Below are positions 42,901 to 52,141 of a DNA stretch of 64,000 nucleotides, one piece after another. The translations under genes and the position numbers were made by a program. Where the stretch lies: positions 1-64,000 of the forward strand of contig JAURZV010000072.1 of the NCBI GenBank assembly GCA_030653175.1, in the 5' to 3' direction. How positions within the stretch are numbered: the first letter of the stretch is position 1; every line of letters begins with the position of its first letter. The notes beneath the pieces were generated by a model. It did not search any database. It was not told the origin of the DNA and worked only from the letters and a program-made list of their open reading frames with translations. This stretch comes from Methylobacter sp. (GTDB lineage: Bacteria > Pseudomonadota > Gammaproteobacteria > Methylococcales > Methylomonadaceae).

Positions 42901-45900
42901 TCACAAATTTCCGTCGCTTTCAGCCGGATTCAGGCGTAACCGGCCGGACACGCGCCGGGCCAGACTGTCCATCCATAAATAAATTACCGGCGTGGTGTAC
43001 AAGGTCAATAACTGGCTGAGCAACAAGCCGCCGACCATGGTGATGCCCAACGGATGGCGCAACTCCGAACCGACGCCGCTGCCCAGCATCAACGGCAAAG
43101 CGCCGAGCAATGCGGCCAGCGTGGTCATCAGGATCGGCCGAAAGCGCAGCAGACAGGCTTGGAAAATCGCATCGGCGGGTGACATGCCTTGCTTGCGCTC
43201 GGCATCCAGCGCAAAATCGATCATCATGATCGCGTTCTTCTTGACGATGCCGATCAACAGAATAATGCCGATAATGCCGATGATGCCCAGATCGCCGCCG
43301 GAAACCATCAATGCCAGCAGCGCGCCGACTCCGGCGGAAGGCAGCGTGGACAGGATGGTGATCGGGTGGATATAGCTTTCGTACAGCACCCCGAGCACGA
43401 TATAAACGGTGACGATGGCGGCCAGGATCAGCCACAGGGTGTTGCCCAGCGAGGCTTTGAACGCCAGCGCCGCACCCTGGTAACTGGTGCGGATGCTGGG
43501 CGGCAAGCCGATTTCCTGCTTGATGCGGTCGATGGCATTCACCGCATCGCCCAGCGCTACGCCCGGAGCCAGGTTAAACGATAATGTCGCCACCGGGAAC
43601 TGGTCGAGATGGTTGATGGACAGCGGCGTCGGCCGTTCCGATATTTCGGCTATCGCCGACAACGGCACCTGCGTGCCGTTGCTGGAAGGAATCCGTAAAT
43701 CGTTGAGATCTTCCGGGGAATCTTGGGCGGACGGATCGACTTCAAGCACCACCCGGTACTGGTTGGATTGGGTGAAAATAGTCGATACCAGCCGTTGTCC
43801 GTAAGCGTTGTACAGCGCATCATCTACCGCGGCGGTGCTGACGCCTAGGCGGCCGGCGGTGGTGCGGTCGATGTTGACATAGACTTGCCGGCCCTGATCC
43901 TGCACATCGCTGGCAACATCGGCAAACTCCGGCTGGCCGGAAAGTTCATCCACAAGCTTATGCGTCCAGCGGTTTAATTCGTCAATATCGGGTGTCTCCA
44001 GCGTGAACTGGTACTGGGTGCGGCTGACCCGGTTCTCCATCGTCAAATCCTGCACCGGCTGCAAATACAGGGTAACCCCGGCCAGCTCGGCCAGTTTGGG
44101 TTTCAACCGGGCTATCACTTCGGTTGCGCTCAGTTTGCGTTCGGCTTGCGGTTTCAGGTTAATCAGGAAGCGGCCGGCGTTGGGCGTGGTATTGATGCCG
44201 TCGACGCCGATGAACGACGACAGGCTGTCCACGGCCGGGTCCTCAAGCAGCAGTGCGGCCAGCTTCTGCTGATGTTCGGCCATCGCCGGAAAGGACACGT
44301 TTTGCGACGCTTCGGAAAAACCCTGAATGATGCCGGTATCCTGGATCGGGAAAAATCCCTTGGGAATGAAGACATACAGCGCCACGGTCAGCGCAGCGGT
44401 GGCGAAAAACACCGATAGGGTCAGGGCTTGCCGCTGCATGACCCATTCCAGGCTGCGGCCGTACCCGGCAATCAGCTTGTCGAACCAGTCGTCGCCGGGC
44501 TTTTCGGCATCGGCATGTTCCGATTTCGGATGCAGCAGCTTGGCACACATCATCGGCGTCAGCGTCAGCGACACGATTGCGGAAATCAGGATCGCCACCG
44601 CCAGCGTGATCGCGAATTCCCTGAACAACCGGCCGACCACGTCGCTCATGAACAGCAGCGGGATCAGCACCGCGACCAGCGAAAAGGTCAACGAAATGAT
44701 CGTAAAGCCAATTTGTTCGGAGCCTTTCAGCGCGGCTTTTAATGGCGATTCGCCGCGCTCGATATAGCGGGAGATATTCTCGATGACCACGATCGCGTCG
44801 TCAACCACGAAGCCGGTGGCGATGGTCAGCGCCATCAGCGTCAGGTTGTTGATGCTGAACTCGGCCAGATACATTACCGCAAAAGTACCGACCAAAGACA
44901 GCGGCACCGCAACGCCCGGAATAATCGTGGCCGGGACGTTGCGCAGGAACAGGAAAATCACCATCACCACCAGCGCCACCGCCAGCAGCAACTCGAACTG
45001 CACATCATGCACCGAGGCGCGGATGGTCACGGTGCGGTCGGTCAGCGGCAGCACTTCGACGCTGAGCGGCAAGGATGACTGCAATTTCGGCAGCAGTTCC
45101 TTGATGCGGTCAACCACCTCGATGACGTTCGCGCCGGGCTGACGCTGAATGTTGACGATCACCGCCGCCGTTTTGTTCGCCCAGGCCGCCAGCCGGACAT
45201 TTTCCGCGCCGTCCACCACTTCGGCGACTTCGGACAGCCGTACCGGCGCGCCGTTGCGGTAAGCCACCACCAAATCGCGGTATTCCACCGCCGAGCGCAA
45301 CTGGTCGTTGCTGTCGATAATCGCCGAGCGCATCGGCCCGTTGAACATGCCTTTGGGCTGATTGACGTTGGCGGAGGCGATCGCGCTGCGCACATCTTCC
45401 AGGCTGATGCCGTAAGCGGCCAGCGCTTTATGATTGGCCTGAATCCGCACCGCAGGCCGCTGGCCGCCGCTGATGCTGACCATGCCGACGCCGGACAACT
45501 GGGCGATTTTCTGTGCCAGCCGGGTATCGACCAGGTCTTCGACCTTGAACAACGGCAAGGCTTTGGAGCTGACCGCCAGCGTCATGATCGGCGCGTCGGC
45601 CGGATTGACCTTGCTGTAAATCGGCGCTTGCGGCAAATCGTTGGGCAGGAAGTTGGCGGCGGCATTAATCGCCGCCTGTACGGTTTGTTCGGCAATGTCC
45701 AAGTCCAGGTTCAGGTTGAATTGCAGGGTAATCACCGACGCGCCGCCGGAGCTGGTCGATGACATCTGGGTGAGTCCGGGCATCTGGCCGAACTGTCGCT
45801 CCAGCGGTGCGGTGACCACCGAAGTCATCACCTCGGGACTGGCGCCCGGATACAAAGTCACGACTTGTATGGTCGGATAATCGACTTGCGGCAAAGCGGA

Positions 45901-46032
45901 AACCGGCAACATCCGGTAAGCCAGGATGCCGACCAGCAGCATCGCCACCATCAGCAGCGAAGTCGCCACCGGGCGCAGGATGAACAGCCGGGACGGGTTG
46001 AACTTCGGCAGGGTATGGTTTGAGGGTGTCAT
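42901..46032 (-). CDS. mdtB: RND efflux pump, first subunit (MdtB-like)
   Basis: A 1043-residue RND transporter starting [20 protein letters not shown]. It has [20 protein letters not shown] in TM1, the TM4 motif [21 protein letters not shown] (seen in part as [10 protein letters not shown]), and [18 protein letters not shown]. The architecture is the same as the following pump, but the sequences differ, consistent with MdtB and MdtC. The ATG at 46032 has GAGAC just upstream; the 19-codon extension is in repeat DNA. About 820 bp of repeats separate it from the adaptor gene, an unusual break in an mdtABC-type operon. Confidence 0.9.
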   Translation of the reverse strand: MTPSNHTLPKFNPSRLFILRPVATSLLMVAMLLVGILAYRMLPVSALPQVDYPTIQVVTLYPGASPEVMTSVVTAPLERQFGQMPGLTQMSSTSSGGASVITLQFNLNLDLDIAEQTVQAAINAAANFLPNDLPQAPIYSKVNPADAPIMTLAVSSKALPLFKVEDLVDTRLAQKIAQLSGVGMVSISGGQRPAVRIQANHKALAAYGISLEDVRSAIASANVNQPKGMFNGPMRSAIIDSNDQLRSAVEYRDLVVAYRNGAPVRLSEVAEVVDGAENVRLAAWANKTAAVIVNIQRQPGANVIEVVDRIKELLPKLQSSLPLSVEVLPLTDRTVTIRASVHDVQFELLLAVALVVMVIFLFLRNVPATIIPGVAVPLSLVGTFAVMYLAEFSINNLTLMALTIATGFVVDDAIVVIENISRYIERGESPLKAALKGSEQIGFTIISLTFSLVAVLIPLLFMSDVVGRLFREFAITLAVAILISAIVSLTLTPMMCAKLLHPKSEHADAEKPGDDWFDKLIAGYGRSLEWVMQRQALTLSVFFATAALTVALYVFIPKGFFPIQDTGIIQGFSEASQNVSFPAMAEHQQKLAALLLEDPAVDSLSSFIGVDGINTTPNAGRFLINLKPQAERKLSATEVIARLKPKLAELAGVTLYLQPVQDLTMENRVSRTQYQFTLETPDIDELNRWTHKLVDELSGQPEFADVASDVQDQGRQVYVNIDRTTAGRLGVSTAAVDDALYNAYGQRLVSTIFTQSNQYRVVLEVDPSAQDSPEDLNDLRIPSSNGTQVPLSAIAEISERPTPLSINHLDQFPVATLSFNLAPGVALGDAVNAIDRIKQEIGLPPSIRTSYQGAALAFKASLGNTLWLILAAIVTVYIVLGVLYESYIHPITILSTLPSAGVGALLALMVSGGDLGIIGIIGIILLIGIVKKNAIMMIDFALDAERKQGMSPADAIFQACLLRFRPILMTTLAALLGALPLMLGSGVGSELRHPLGITMVGGLLLSQLLTLYTTPVIYLWMDSLARRVSGRLRLNPAESDGNL

Positions 46033-46120
46033 ATTTGTCTCGTTCCCATGCGCTGCGTCACTGCCGTTAGATCGCCTCCGCGTTTCCACGCGCCGCGCTC
46101 GTCGTTATACACATCTCGAC

Positions 46121-46277
46121 GTAGGCCGGAATAAGCCTGTCCGCGCGTTAAGCGCAGACTGGCGTTGCCTACATGGATGTAGGTAAGGAGCGTGAGCAGG
46201 AGCGGAAGCTTTTCCGGCGCTCCGATTGCCGGAAACGCCCACCCTTGCTGACGCCGGGCGGTCTTATTCCGGCCTAC
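46121..46277. repeat. GTAGGCCGGAATAAGCC element, copy 5 (expanded)
   Basis: The longest copy, 157 bp. The extra length comes from a block containing CCTACATGGATGTAGGTAAG, also present at about 7699-7720. Confidence 0.85.
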
Positions 46278-46416
46278 ATCCAAGTCCGAATAACGGTCTT
46301 GAACAGACTTGTGTATAAAGGTGAGCGCGCCGCGTGGGAACGAGAGCAACGAGAATATTCCCAAGCGGCTCCTGGGAACGAGGGGTAAATTTCCAGTTGG
46401 AACCCGCACGAAGGCT

Positions 46417-46460
46417 GGAGTGCAGGCTTCGCCTGCCAGCGCAAGCAAAGCTTGCACTCC
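46417..46460. repeat. GGAGTGCAGGC palindromic repeat, copy 2
   Basis: GGAGTGCAGGCTTCGCCTGC to GCAAGCAAAGCTTGCACTCC; inverted relative of 6440-6483. Confidence 0.8.
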
Positions 46461-46855
46461 TGTTTGTGCTAGTTCCCAAGCTCCAGCTTGGGAATTCAGT
46501 ACGGGAAGCTCCAGCTTCCCGTCTCGCGAAGCTGCGACTGCATGGGCAGATATTTTGCTCCATGCAAAATCTGCATTCGCCACGTCCCTGTGGCTTATGC
46601 AGGAGGTAGAGCAACGCAGGGAGCAGTTGCCGAGAGCTTCGTCAACTGGGTTTCCAAGCTGGAGCTTGGGAACCAGCGTAACGTAACTAAATGCAGAATG
46701 TATCAACGTAGGACGCAGCGCGCCTTGACTGCATTCCCACGCAGCACGTGGGAACGAGAGCGGCCATACGGCATGACGCCTCTTGGACGAAGTTGTGTAT
46801 AACGATGAGAGTCTCGTGTGGAAACGAGAGCAGGTATGGTTTACTGGGATCATGA

Positions 46856-48121
46856 TCAAGGACGCTTATCTTTTTTACGCGACTTGCCTTCGGGCTTGGC
46901 CTGTATATTCGGATCCGCCGCCACGGCCAGCCCGTTTTTTTGGGCAATATCGACCTGGCTGCCTTCGTGTAGCTTGTCGACGCCGTCCACCACCACCGTT
47001 TCGCCGGCGGCAAGATTACTGAGCACCGCAACCTTGTCTCCTTCGGTCGGCCCCAAGGTGATGCGGCGCACCTGTGCGGTTTTTTCCCGGCCGACCACGT
47101 AGACAAACGGGCCCTGGGTATCGTGCTGAATGGCGGCGCTGGAAACCACCGTCACGCCGGGCAAGGTATCCAGGTGCATTTTGATGTTGACGAACTGGTT
47201 GGCGAACAGTGTGCCCTCTTTATTGTCGAATTGCGCCTTCAGTTTCAGTGTGCCGGTGGTGGAGTCGATCTGGTTATCGAGCGCCAGCAATTTGCCGTCG
47301 GCCAGCTTGGTTTTACCGGCCCGGCCATAGGCCTCGACGCGGACCGGTTCGTTGGAGCGCCGGCGCTGCACCACCGCTTGCACCTTGTCTTCGGGCAGGG
47401 TAAACACCACGCTGATCGGCTGGAGCTGGGTAATAACCACCAGGCCGTTAGTATCATTAGCTTTGACAATATTGCCCTGATCGATCTGGCGCAATCCGAT
47501 CCGTCCGGAAATCGGCGCGGTCAGCCGCGCATAGCTAAGCTGGAGTTTGGCGTTATTGACTTGGGCTTTATCCATTTCCACAATCCCTTGATACTGTTTG
47601 ACCTGAGCTTCCTGAGTCATGGTTTGTTGGGCGGAAATCGAATCCTGTTCCAACAGGGTCAGGTAACGGTCATGATCTATTTGGGCATTTTTCAGCAGCG
47701 CTTCATCGCGCTGCAACTGACCTTCGGCCTGCTGCAACTGTACCTGAAACGGGCGCGGGTCGATTTCCGCCAGTAAATCGCCTTCCTTGACCATCTGGCC
47801 TTCGCTGAACACCACCCGCACCAGTTCGCCGTCAACTCGGGGCCGTACGGTCACGGTGCGCAATGCGGTTACCGTGCCCAAGCCGTTCAGATACACCGGA
47901 AAATCGGCTTTGCCTGCGGTTTCAATCGCTACCGCCGCCGGTGCATCATCGTTGCGGCCGCGTTTGCCGCCCTTGGAATCGGATTTTGCGTCGGAAGATG
48001 ATGAATACTGGAAATAAAAGGCTGCGGCGATAAGTGCCAGAACGATCAGCGAACCGGGCAATAAAAAAGCCCGGCGTCGGTTGGCGGGCGGGGGTAATTC
48101 GTGGCGATTGTCTTGACTCAT
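46856..48121 (-). CDS. mdtA: RND efflux periplasmic adaptor (MdtA-like)
   Basis: A 421-residue adaptor starting MSQDNRHELPPPANRRRAFL. A membrane anchor (about 22-40) is followed by the hairpin, lipoyl and beta-barrel domains: VRPRVDGELVRVVFSEGQMV, EIDPRPFQVQLQQAEGQLQR (the MdtA/AcrA hallmark), LTAPISGRIGLRQIDQGNIV and PGVTVVSSAAIQHDTQGPFV. It links the inner membrane pumps to the outer membrane factor. The C-terminus is basic (KSRKKDKRP). It lies 10 bp behind the TetR-type regulator gene on the same strand. A start 26 codons earlier would run into tetR and is rejected. Confidence 0.93.
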   Translation of the reverse strand: MSQDNRHELPPPANRRRAFLLPGSLIVLALIAAAFYFQYSSSSDAKSDSKGGKRGRNDDAPAAVAIETAGKADFPVYLNGLGTVTALRTVTVRPRVDGELVRVVFSEGQMVKEGDLLAEIDPRPFQVQLQQAEGQLQRDEALLKNAQIDHDRYLTLLEQDSISAQQTMTQEAQVKQYQGIVEMDKAQVNNAKLQLSYARLTAPISGRIGLRQIDQGNIVKANDTNGLVVITQLQPISVVFTLPEDKVQAVVQRRRSNEPVRVEAYGRAGKTKLADGKLLALDNQIDSTTGTLKLKAQFDNKEGTLFANQFVNIKMHLDTLPGVTVVSSAAIQHDTQGPFVYVVGREKTAQVRRITLGPTEGDKVAVLSNLAAGETVVVDGVDKLHEGSQVDIAQKNGLAVAADPNIQAKPEGKSRKKDKRP

Positions 48122-48131
48122 ACGAACATTT

Positions 48132-48779
48132 TTAATTAAGGGTTTGAGAGCGGATAGCTTGAATGCCGGCCAGCGAGAATTGCACGACGTGTTCGGCAAA
48201 CGCCTTGATGTCGCTCAAATCGCTGGGATGGCTGCGAAACGGCCGGGCGCTTTGCATGTGCTTCAACCGCAACAGCTGAAAGCACTGGCCCATGATGCTG
48301 GCGTGGCAGTATTGGATTTGTTGCTCGCTGGCCGCCTGTCCCAGGCACTCTTTCAGCAAAGTGAACATCTGCATGCGCTGCGGATTGATTTCCTTTTCCA
48401 GAATATCGGCCAGCAGCCGGGTAGGCTGCGCCATTTCCTTATGAATAATCGCAAACGAATAGGAACTCTCGTCGCCGATACGACTAATCAGGGATTTAAT
48501 CCGCCCGGCCAGCCGTTGTTCCGCCGATGCATCGTTCATCAGGCCGCCGTCGGGCGGATACAGATCAAGTTCCTGATTAAAAGCAAAACGCCAGGATTCC
48601 AGATAGAGGGTTTCCTTGTCGCGGAAATGATAATTAACCGAGGCAATATTGGCTTTCGCCTGCTCGCAGATTTCGGCTATCGTCGCTTCCTGAAAACCTT
48701 TCTCGGCAAAAACTCGGCTGGCTGCGGTTAGTAGCCGGTTACGGGTGTTTTCCGACTTGGTGGTTTTAAGATTCGTCAT
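48132..48779 (-). CDS. TetR-family regulator of the efflux operon
   Basis: A 215-residue TetR-type repressor. The N-terminal helix-turn-helix is RNRLLTAASRVFAEKGFQEA, then TIAEICEQAKANIASVNYHF, with RDKETLYLE following. The C-terminal part (DUF1956/CecR-like: AEQRLAGRIKSLISRI, EMAQPTRLLADILEKEINP) resembles CecR (YbiH), which controls antibiotic sensitivity in E. coli. It is the first gene of the efflux operon and so probably represses itself and the pumps. A perfect palindrome 49 bp upstream of its start (48828-48843) is a good operator candidate. Confidence 0.92.
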   Translation of the reverse strand: MTNLKTTKSENTRNRLLTAASRVFAEKGFQEATIAEICEQAKANIASVNYHFRDKETLYLESWRFAFNQELDLYPPDGGLMNDASAEQRLAGRIKSLISRIGDESSYSFAIIHKEMAQPTRLLADILEKEINPQRMQMFTLLKECLGQAASEQQIQYCHASIMGQCFQLLRLKHMQSARPFRSHPSDLSDIKAFAEHVVQFSLAGIQAIRSQTLN

Positions 48780-48827
48780 GTACGAGAATTGAAAACAGGA
48801 TTATGCCTGGCAATTAAAATTATAAAT

Positions 48828-48843
48828 TCAAATGTGCATTTGA
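48828..48843. promoter_or_regulatory. Palindromic operator candidate for the TetR regulator
   Basis: TCAAATGTGCATTTGA has perfect 7-base arms around TG, typical in size for a TetR-family site. It is followed by GATTTTTAAAAATC (48842-48855), another palindrome. Both lie in the promoter region in front of tetR. Confidence 0.55.
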
Positions 48844-48855
48844 TTTTTAAAAATC

Positions 48856-49553
48856 ATATATCAGTTTTGCGGCATTCCAAATGTATTTTTGATCAGGCAA
48901 GCTTTATACCAAGTATTATCATGTTGTTTTTATTTGAACTTTATTCGAGATCAGCTCCCCATTGCTCGAAAATCAGCAGCGATTGCGTAAAACAGTTCGT
49001 TAGCGCCGCCGTCCGGCAGGCAATTTCGCTAAATTATCGGTATCGCGATAGTGACAGGTACGACAAGGCTGTACCTGACGAGCCAATTTCCGCAGGACGT
49101 TTTTGAATGCGGCGTGTCTTTGTTATAACCGTATTAATTATCAGCCGGATGACTTACCAAGACTCTCTCAAGCCAAAAAACCACGAATTTGTCCAGGAAA
49201 GGTGTTTTGATGTTGCAAAGGTGCGTAAAAAAGAACAATTGCACCGGACTGAGGCAATCCGGCGGCTAAAAAATAAACTTTCTTCCAGGATTGTCAGCAA
49301 TCCCCTTTCCTCTTTATATACCCAAAACCTTTGTCAATCATGGCTTGCAGGGAATATTGAGCAGCGCCTTGCGGTCTTTCTCGACTAAAAACAGTTTATG
49401 GCGTGGGTTTTGCTGGTATTTAATCAAAGCAAGTTCTTAAGTAAAAAGCCGGGCATATCGGAATTATCGCCCAAACCTTTTCATCAAATTGTAACCCGCG
49501 TTACTTAAGATATCGTTGCATTAAGTCCACTTAAGTTTATCGAGGATAAGTCA
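48856..49553. other. Gene-poor divergent spacer
   Basis: About 700 bp between tetR and the desaturase gene. A 93-codon plus-strand frame at 49107-49388 has no ribosome site, no recognisable motif and unusual composition; I do not support it. The last 60 bp before 49554 contain several CTTAAG sites and the ribosome site GAGGATAAGTCA of the next gene. Confidence 0.5.
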
Positions 49554-50585
49554 ATGTCCAGCGAAATTACCTCATTAACCACCTTTGTTGAATCCTATTT
49601 AACATGGCTCTCAAGCATGTCAGGAGAAGTGGCGACATTTATCCTGCTTATTGCATTTGTCGTGCTGTCGGCTCTTGAGCTTAACTATCCCAAGCGCAAA
49701 TTATCCCTGAAACAATCGCGTCAGTCTTATCAAACCAATGTCAGTCTGTTTATTTTCAACAGCATCGTTATCTCGTTGCTGTCGGCAACACCCTTGTTGA
49801 TGGTGGCCGAGCACTATTCAGATCGGGGACTGCTAGGTTATATCGCCAATCCTGCATGGAAAGCCCTGCTGTCGTTTCTGTTGCTCGATTTGATGCTCTA
49901 TTGCTGGCACAAAGCCAGTCACAGTTTTGATTGCCTGTGGATGTTTCACAAAGTGCATCACAACGATCCGTATTTAAATGTTTCAACCGCATTTCGGATA
50001 CATATTGTGGAGCTGTTAATCATCACCGTGCTGAAATCGGCTTACATTATCATCCTGGGCGTAAACCAAACGATGGTACTCACTAATGAAACCCTATTGA
50101 CCTTGTTCATCATGTTTCATCACACCAATATTTCATTTCGCGGAGAAAAACAATTGGGACAGGTCATAATCGCGCCCTATTTGCACCGCGCTCACCATTC
50201 GACGGAGCGTAACGAGCACGACAATAACTACGGTGCGGTTTTTTCGATATGGGATCGTCTTTTCGGCACGTTGGCAGAACTGGAACCTGCGGAAATCGGC
50301 ATTAATGACAGCTCGCCGCAAACCGTTTTAGGCCTTGTTAAATTCGGATTCACCCCGAAGAATCCCGTTCCTGTCTATGAGCTGGACTTGAGTCTTAAAT
50401 CGATGATCGCCGAAGCGGCCTATTACAAAGCGGAAAAACGCGCTTTTAAGCCTGGAAATGAGCTTCGTGACTGGCTGGAAGCCAAGAGGGAGATTATCAG
50501 GATGGTTTACGGCGATAAGGCCGTCAGAAAGCAATCAAACGCCTTTGACCGTCCCTCAATGCAGGGGCCTTTTACGCTCTGTTAA
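49554..50585 (+). CDS. Sterol desaturase / fatty acid hydroxylase family membrane enzyme
   Basis: A 343-residue integral membrane protein with the di-iron histidine boxes of the fatty acid hydroxylase superfamily: H119-K-A-S-H123 in YCWHKASHSF, MFHKVHHNDPYLN, FHHTN, and LHRAHHSTERNEHDNNYG, followed by the common WDRLFGTL. Several membrane helices lie in the first ~115 residues and around 150-190. Family members hydroxylate or desaturate sterols, carotenoids, hopanoids or fatty acids. The exact substrate cannot be read from sequence and no lipid genes flank it. It has the ribosome site GAGGA seven bases before the ATG. Confidence 0.88.
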   Translation: MSSEITSLTTFVESYLTWLSSMSGEVATFILLIAFVVLSALELNYPKRKLSLKQSRQSYQTNVSLFIFNSIVISLLSATPLLMVAEHYSDRGLLGYIANPAWKALLSFLLLDLMLYCWHKASHSFDCLWMFHKVHHNDPYLNVSTAFRIHIVELLIITVLKSAYIIILGVNQTMVLTNETLLTLFIMFHHTNISFRGEKQLGQVIIAPYLHRAHHSTERNEHDNNYGAVFSIWDRLFGTLAELEPAEIGINDSSPQTVLGLVKFGFTPKNPVPVYELDLSLKSMIAEAAYYKAEKRAFKPGNELRDWLEAKREIIRMVYGDKAVRKQSNAFDRPSMQGPFTLC

Positions 50586-50654
50586 TCAGGACTGCATGGG
50601 CAGAGAAACGATAATTTGCGGGGATAGCTCGGTGTCGCAATTTTGCATCCCCGC

Positions 50655-50906
50655 TCACTCCCGATGCCAGATCAACTCGCCGTTCTTGTAAACCGACCTG
50701 ACCCGATGCAAGGGAATGGTATGCGTCTGTCCCTCGTGATCGATCAGTTCGAAAACACCGGGGCCATCCTTTGGAAATGCGATTTCGCGAAACGGCACGC
50801 AGATGATTTCGTGCTCAAGCCGGTCGTAATAACCGATAACGAATTCGCCGCGGCCGAATTCCGGATCCCAGCGGATGCGGTGCAGGAGATCTTGAATCGG
50901 GATCAT
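50655..50906 (-). CDS. UPF0248 / DUF504 protein next to rtcA
   Basis: An 83-residue protein starting MIPIQDLLHRIRWDPEFGRG. The family signature is clear: RIRWDPEFG, FVIGYYDRL, then IPFHR-like IPLHRVRSVYKNGELIWHR. UPF0248 is best known from archaea, where it is a small protein of unknown function often linked to RNA-processing genes. Here it follows rtcA by 7 bp, so the two are co-expressed, which supports a role in RNA end metabolism. The ATG at 50906 is preferred because homology begins there. Confidence 0.82.
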   Translation of the reverse strand: MIPIQDLLHRIRWDPEFGRGEFVIGYYDRLEHEIICVPFREIAFPKDGPGVFELIDHEGQTHTIPLHRVRSVYKNGELIWHRE

Positions 50907-50913
50907 GATGGCG

Positions 50914-51975
50914 TTACCCGCTTGCAAGGACTTTGATCAAACCGGTTCCGTCGGCGGCCGGAGCGATGTCTATCCGCGCCAGCCCGAAACGCTCAACCAC
51001 CCAGGCGTTGGTGACCAGATGCGGACTGATGCGCTCGACGCCGAACACGGATTCGCCCCGGCACAAGGCGGCCGGCAGGATCAACTGATCGGCGAGATGC
51101 TGTTCCAGAGCCGCGCCCGAGCGATAGTGATGCAGGAGCGCAAAACAGGCTTCCTCGGCAACTTGCTCGGCGGGCTTGCCGCGCTTCCCTTGGGCGCCGA
51201 AACCGGCCAAGCTGTTTTCGTAATGCGCCGTCAAATACAAACCGGCTCCGGGGCAGGCTGCCTTCATAACGACCGCCTCGATTTCCGCCGCCATCCCGGC
51301 CTGCTCCAGAAGATCGCTTGCGTGGTAAGCCATACGTTCGCAAATATGGGCGGGCAGGTTGGCGGCCAAGGCGCGTCCCGTAACCGCTCGTAGTGGGCCG
51401 CAATGTTCCAGGCGCAGGGGAAGCAATTTTTCAGCCCCCTCGATCCGCAGCCTCACTTCGCCCCGCCCCACCGGGTACCAGCCGGATCGCACCAGGGAAA
51501 GCTCGGCGCGCACTCCCATGCGGGCCAGCGTGGGCAGCCAGACATCATGCACGTAATCGTATGAAGGACTCATGTCAACGTGCGTGCCTCCGCGCAAAAT
51601 GACGATGGATCCGCCCGCAGCCAGCGCCAGCGGCGGCAGCAGGGTTTGCAGCACCAGCATGACCGCGCCGGCGCTGCCGCCTTCCCGCGCCTCGGCCACG
51701 TCCAGGAAATAATCGCCGGCCCGAACCGGTTTGCGGGGGATAAATTGCAGCGTTTGCGAACCGAGTTCCGCGCCTTTCATTTCGGCGGCGCAGAGCATTG
51801 CCGCCGCCCTAACCGAAGTGAGATGCTGCGCCGCCAGGCCCGGTTTTTTCCTGTTCGCGCGAAGGTTCTCGATGCGCACCGGACGCCCGGTGATGGCGGA
51901 CAGACTCAACGTGCTGCGCAGGATTTGCCCGCCGCCTTCTCCGTGGGAGCCGTCGATGATGAGAAAACCTGTCAT
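50914..51975 (-). CDS. rtcA: RNA 3'-terminal phosphate cyclase
   Basis: A 353-residue RtcA. MTGFLIIDGSHGEGGGQILR is the diagnostic N-terminus. RANRKKPGLAAQHLTSVRAA, GSAGAVMLVLQTLLPPL and GGTHVDMSPSYDYV follow. The catalytic histidine that forms the AMP intermediate corresponds to H in LEQHLADQLILPAALC. The enzyme converts RNA 3'-phosphates to 2',3'-cyclic phosphates using ATP. In E. coli rtcA is paired with the ligase rtcB under RtcR control. Here neither rtcB nor rtcR is nearby, and the partner is a UPF0248 gene. Confidence 0.95.
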   Translation of the reverse strand: MTGFLIIDGSHGEGGGQILRSTLSLSAITGRPVRIENLRANRKKPGLAAQHLTSVRAAAMLCAAEMKGAELGSQTLQFIPRKPVRAGDYFLDVAEAREGGSAGAVMLVLQTLLPPLALAAGGSIVILRGGTHVDMSPSYDYVHDVWLPTLARMGVRAELSLVRSGWYPVGRGEVRLRIEGAEKLLPLRLEHCGPLRAVTGRALAANLPAHICERMAYHASDLLEQAGMAAEIEAVVMKAACPGAGLYLTAHYENSLAGFGAQGKRGKPAEQVAEEACFALLHHYRSGAALEQHLADQLILPAALCRGESVFGVERISPHLVTNAWVVERFGLARIDIAPAADGTGLIKVLASG

Positions 51976-52141
51976 ATATTAAATCTCCCCATTGAAAAGA
52001 TGATCCTAAAAACAGTTCGAGTCATTAACCCAGCACAAATACTAAACTCCCTCGACCGACCCCATGTGACGGGAAAAATGCTCAGCCCTACATATCCTCA
52101 TGGATGCGCTAAATGCTGATTTTGAGGCCAACATAACGCAT

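Larger units (their letters stand above)
46033..46855. repeat. 820-bp repeat cluster between adaptor and pump genes
   Basis: No supportable gene. In order: GTTCCCATGCGCTGCG-type palindrome pieces; a long GTAGGCC element (46121-46277) with an internal CCTACATGGATGTAGGTAAG insertion; a CAGACTTGTGTATAAAGGTGAG unit related to 5630-5665 and 46788-46815; a GGAGTGCAGGC palindrome (46417-46460); CCAAGCTCCAGCTTGGGAA palindromes; an inverted copy of the repeat found in the EVE gene (about 46540-46655); and GCATTCCCACGCAGCACGTG near 46731. Confidence 0.85.

Noticed and set aside
49107-49388. 93-codon plus-strand frame between tetR and the desaturase gene
   Set aside because: No ribosome site, no motif, and composition unlike neighbouring genes.
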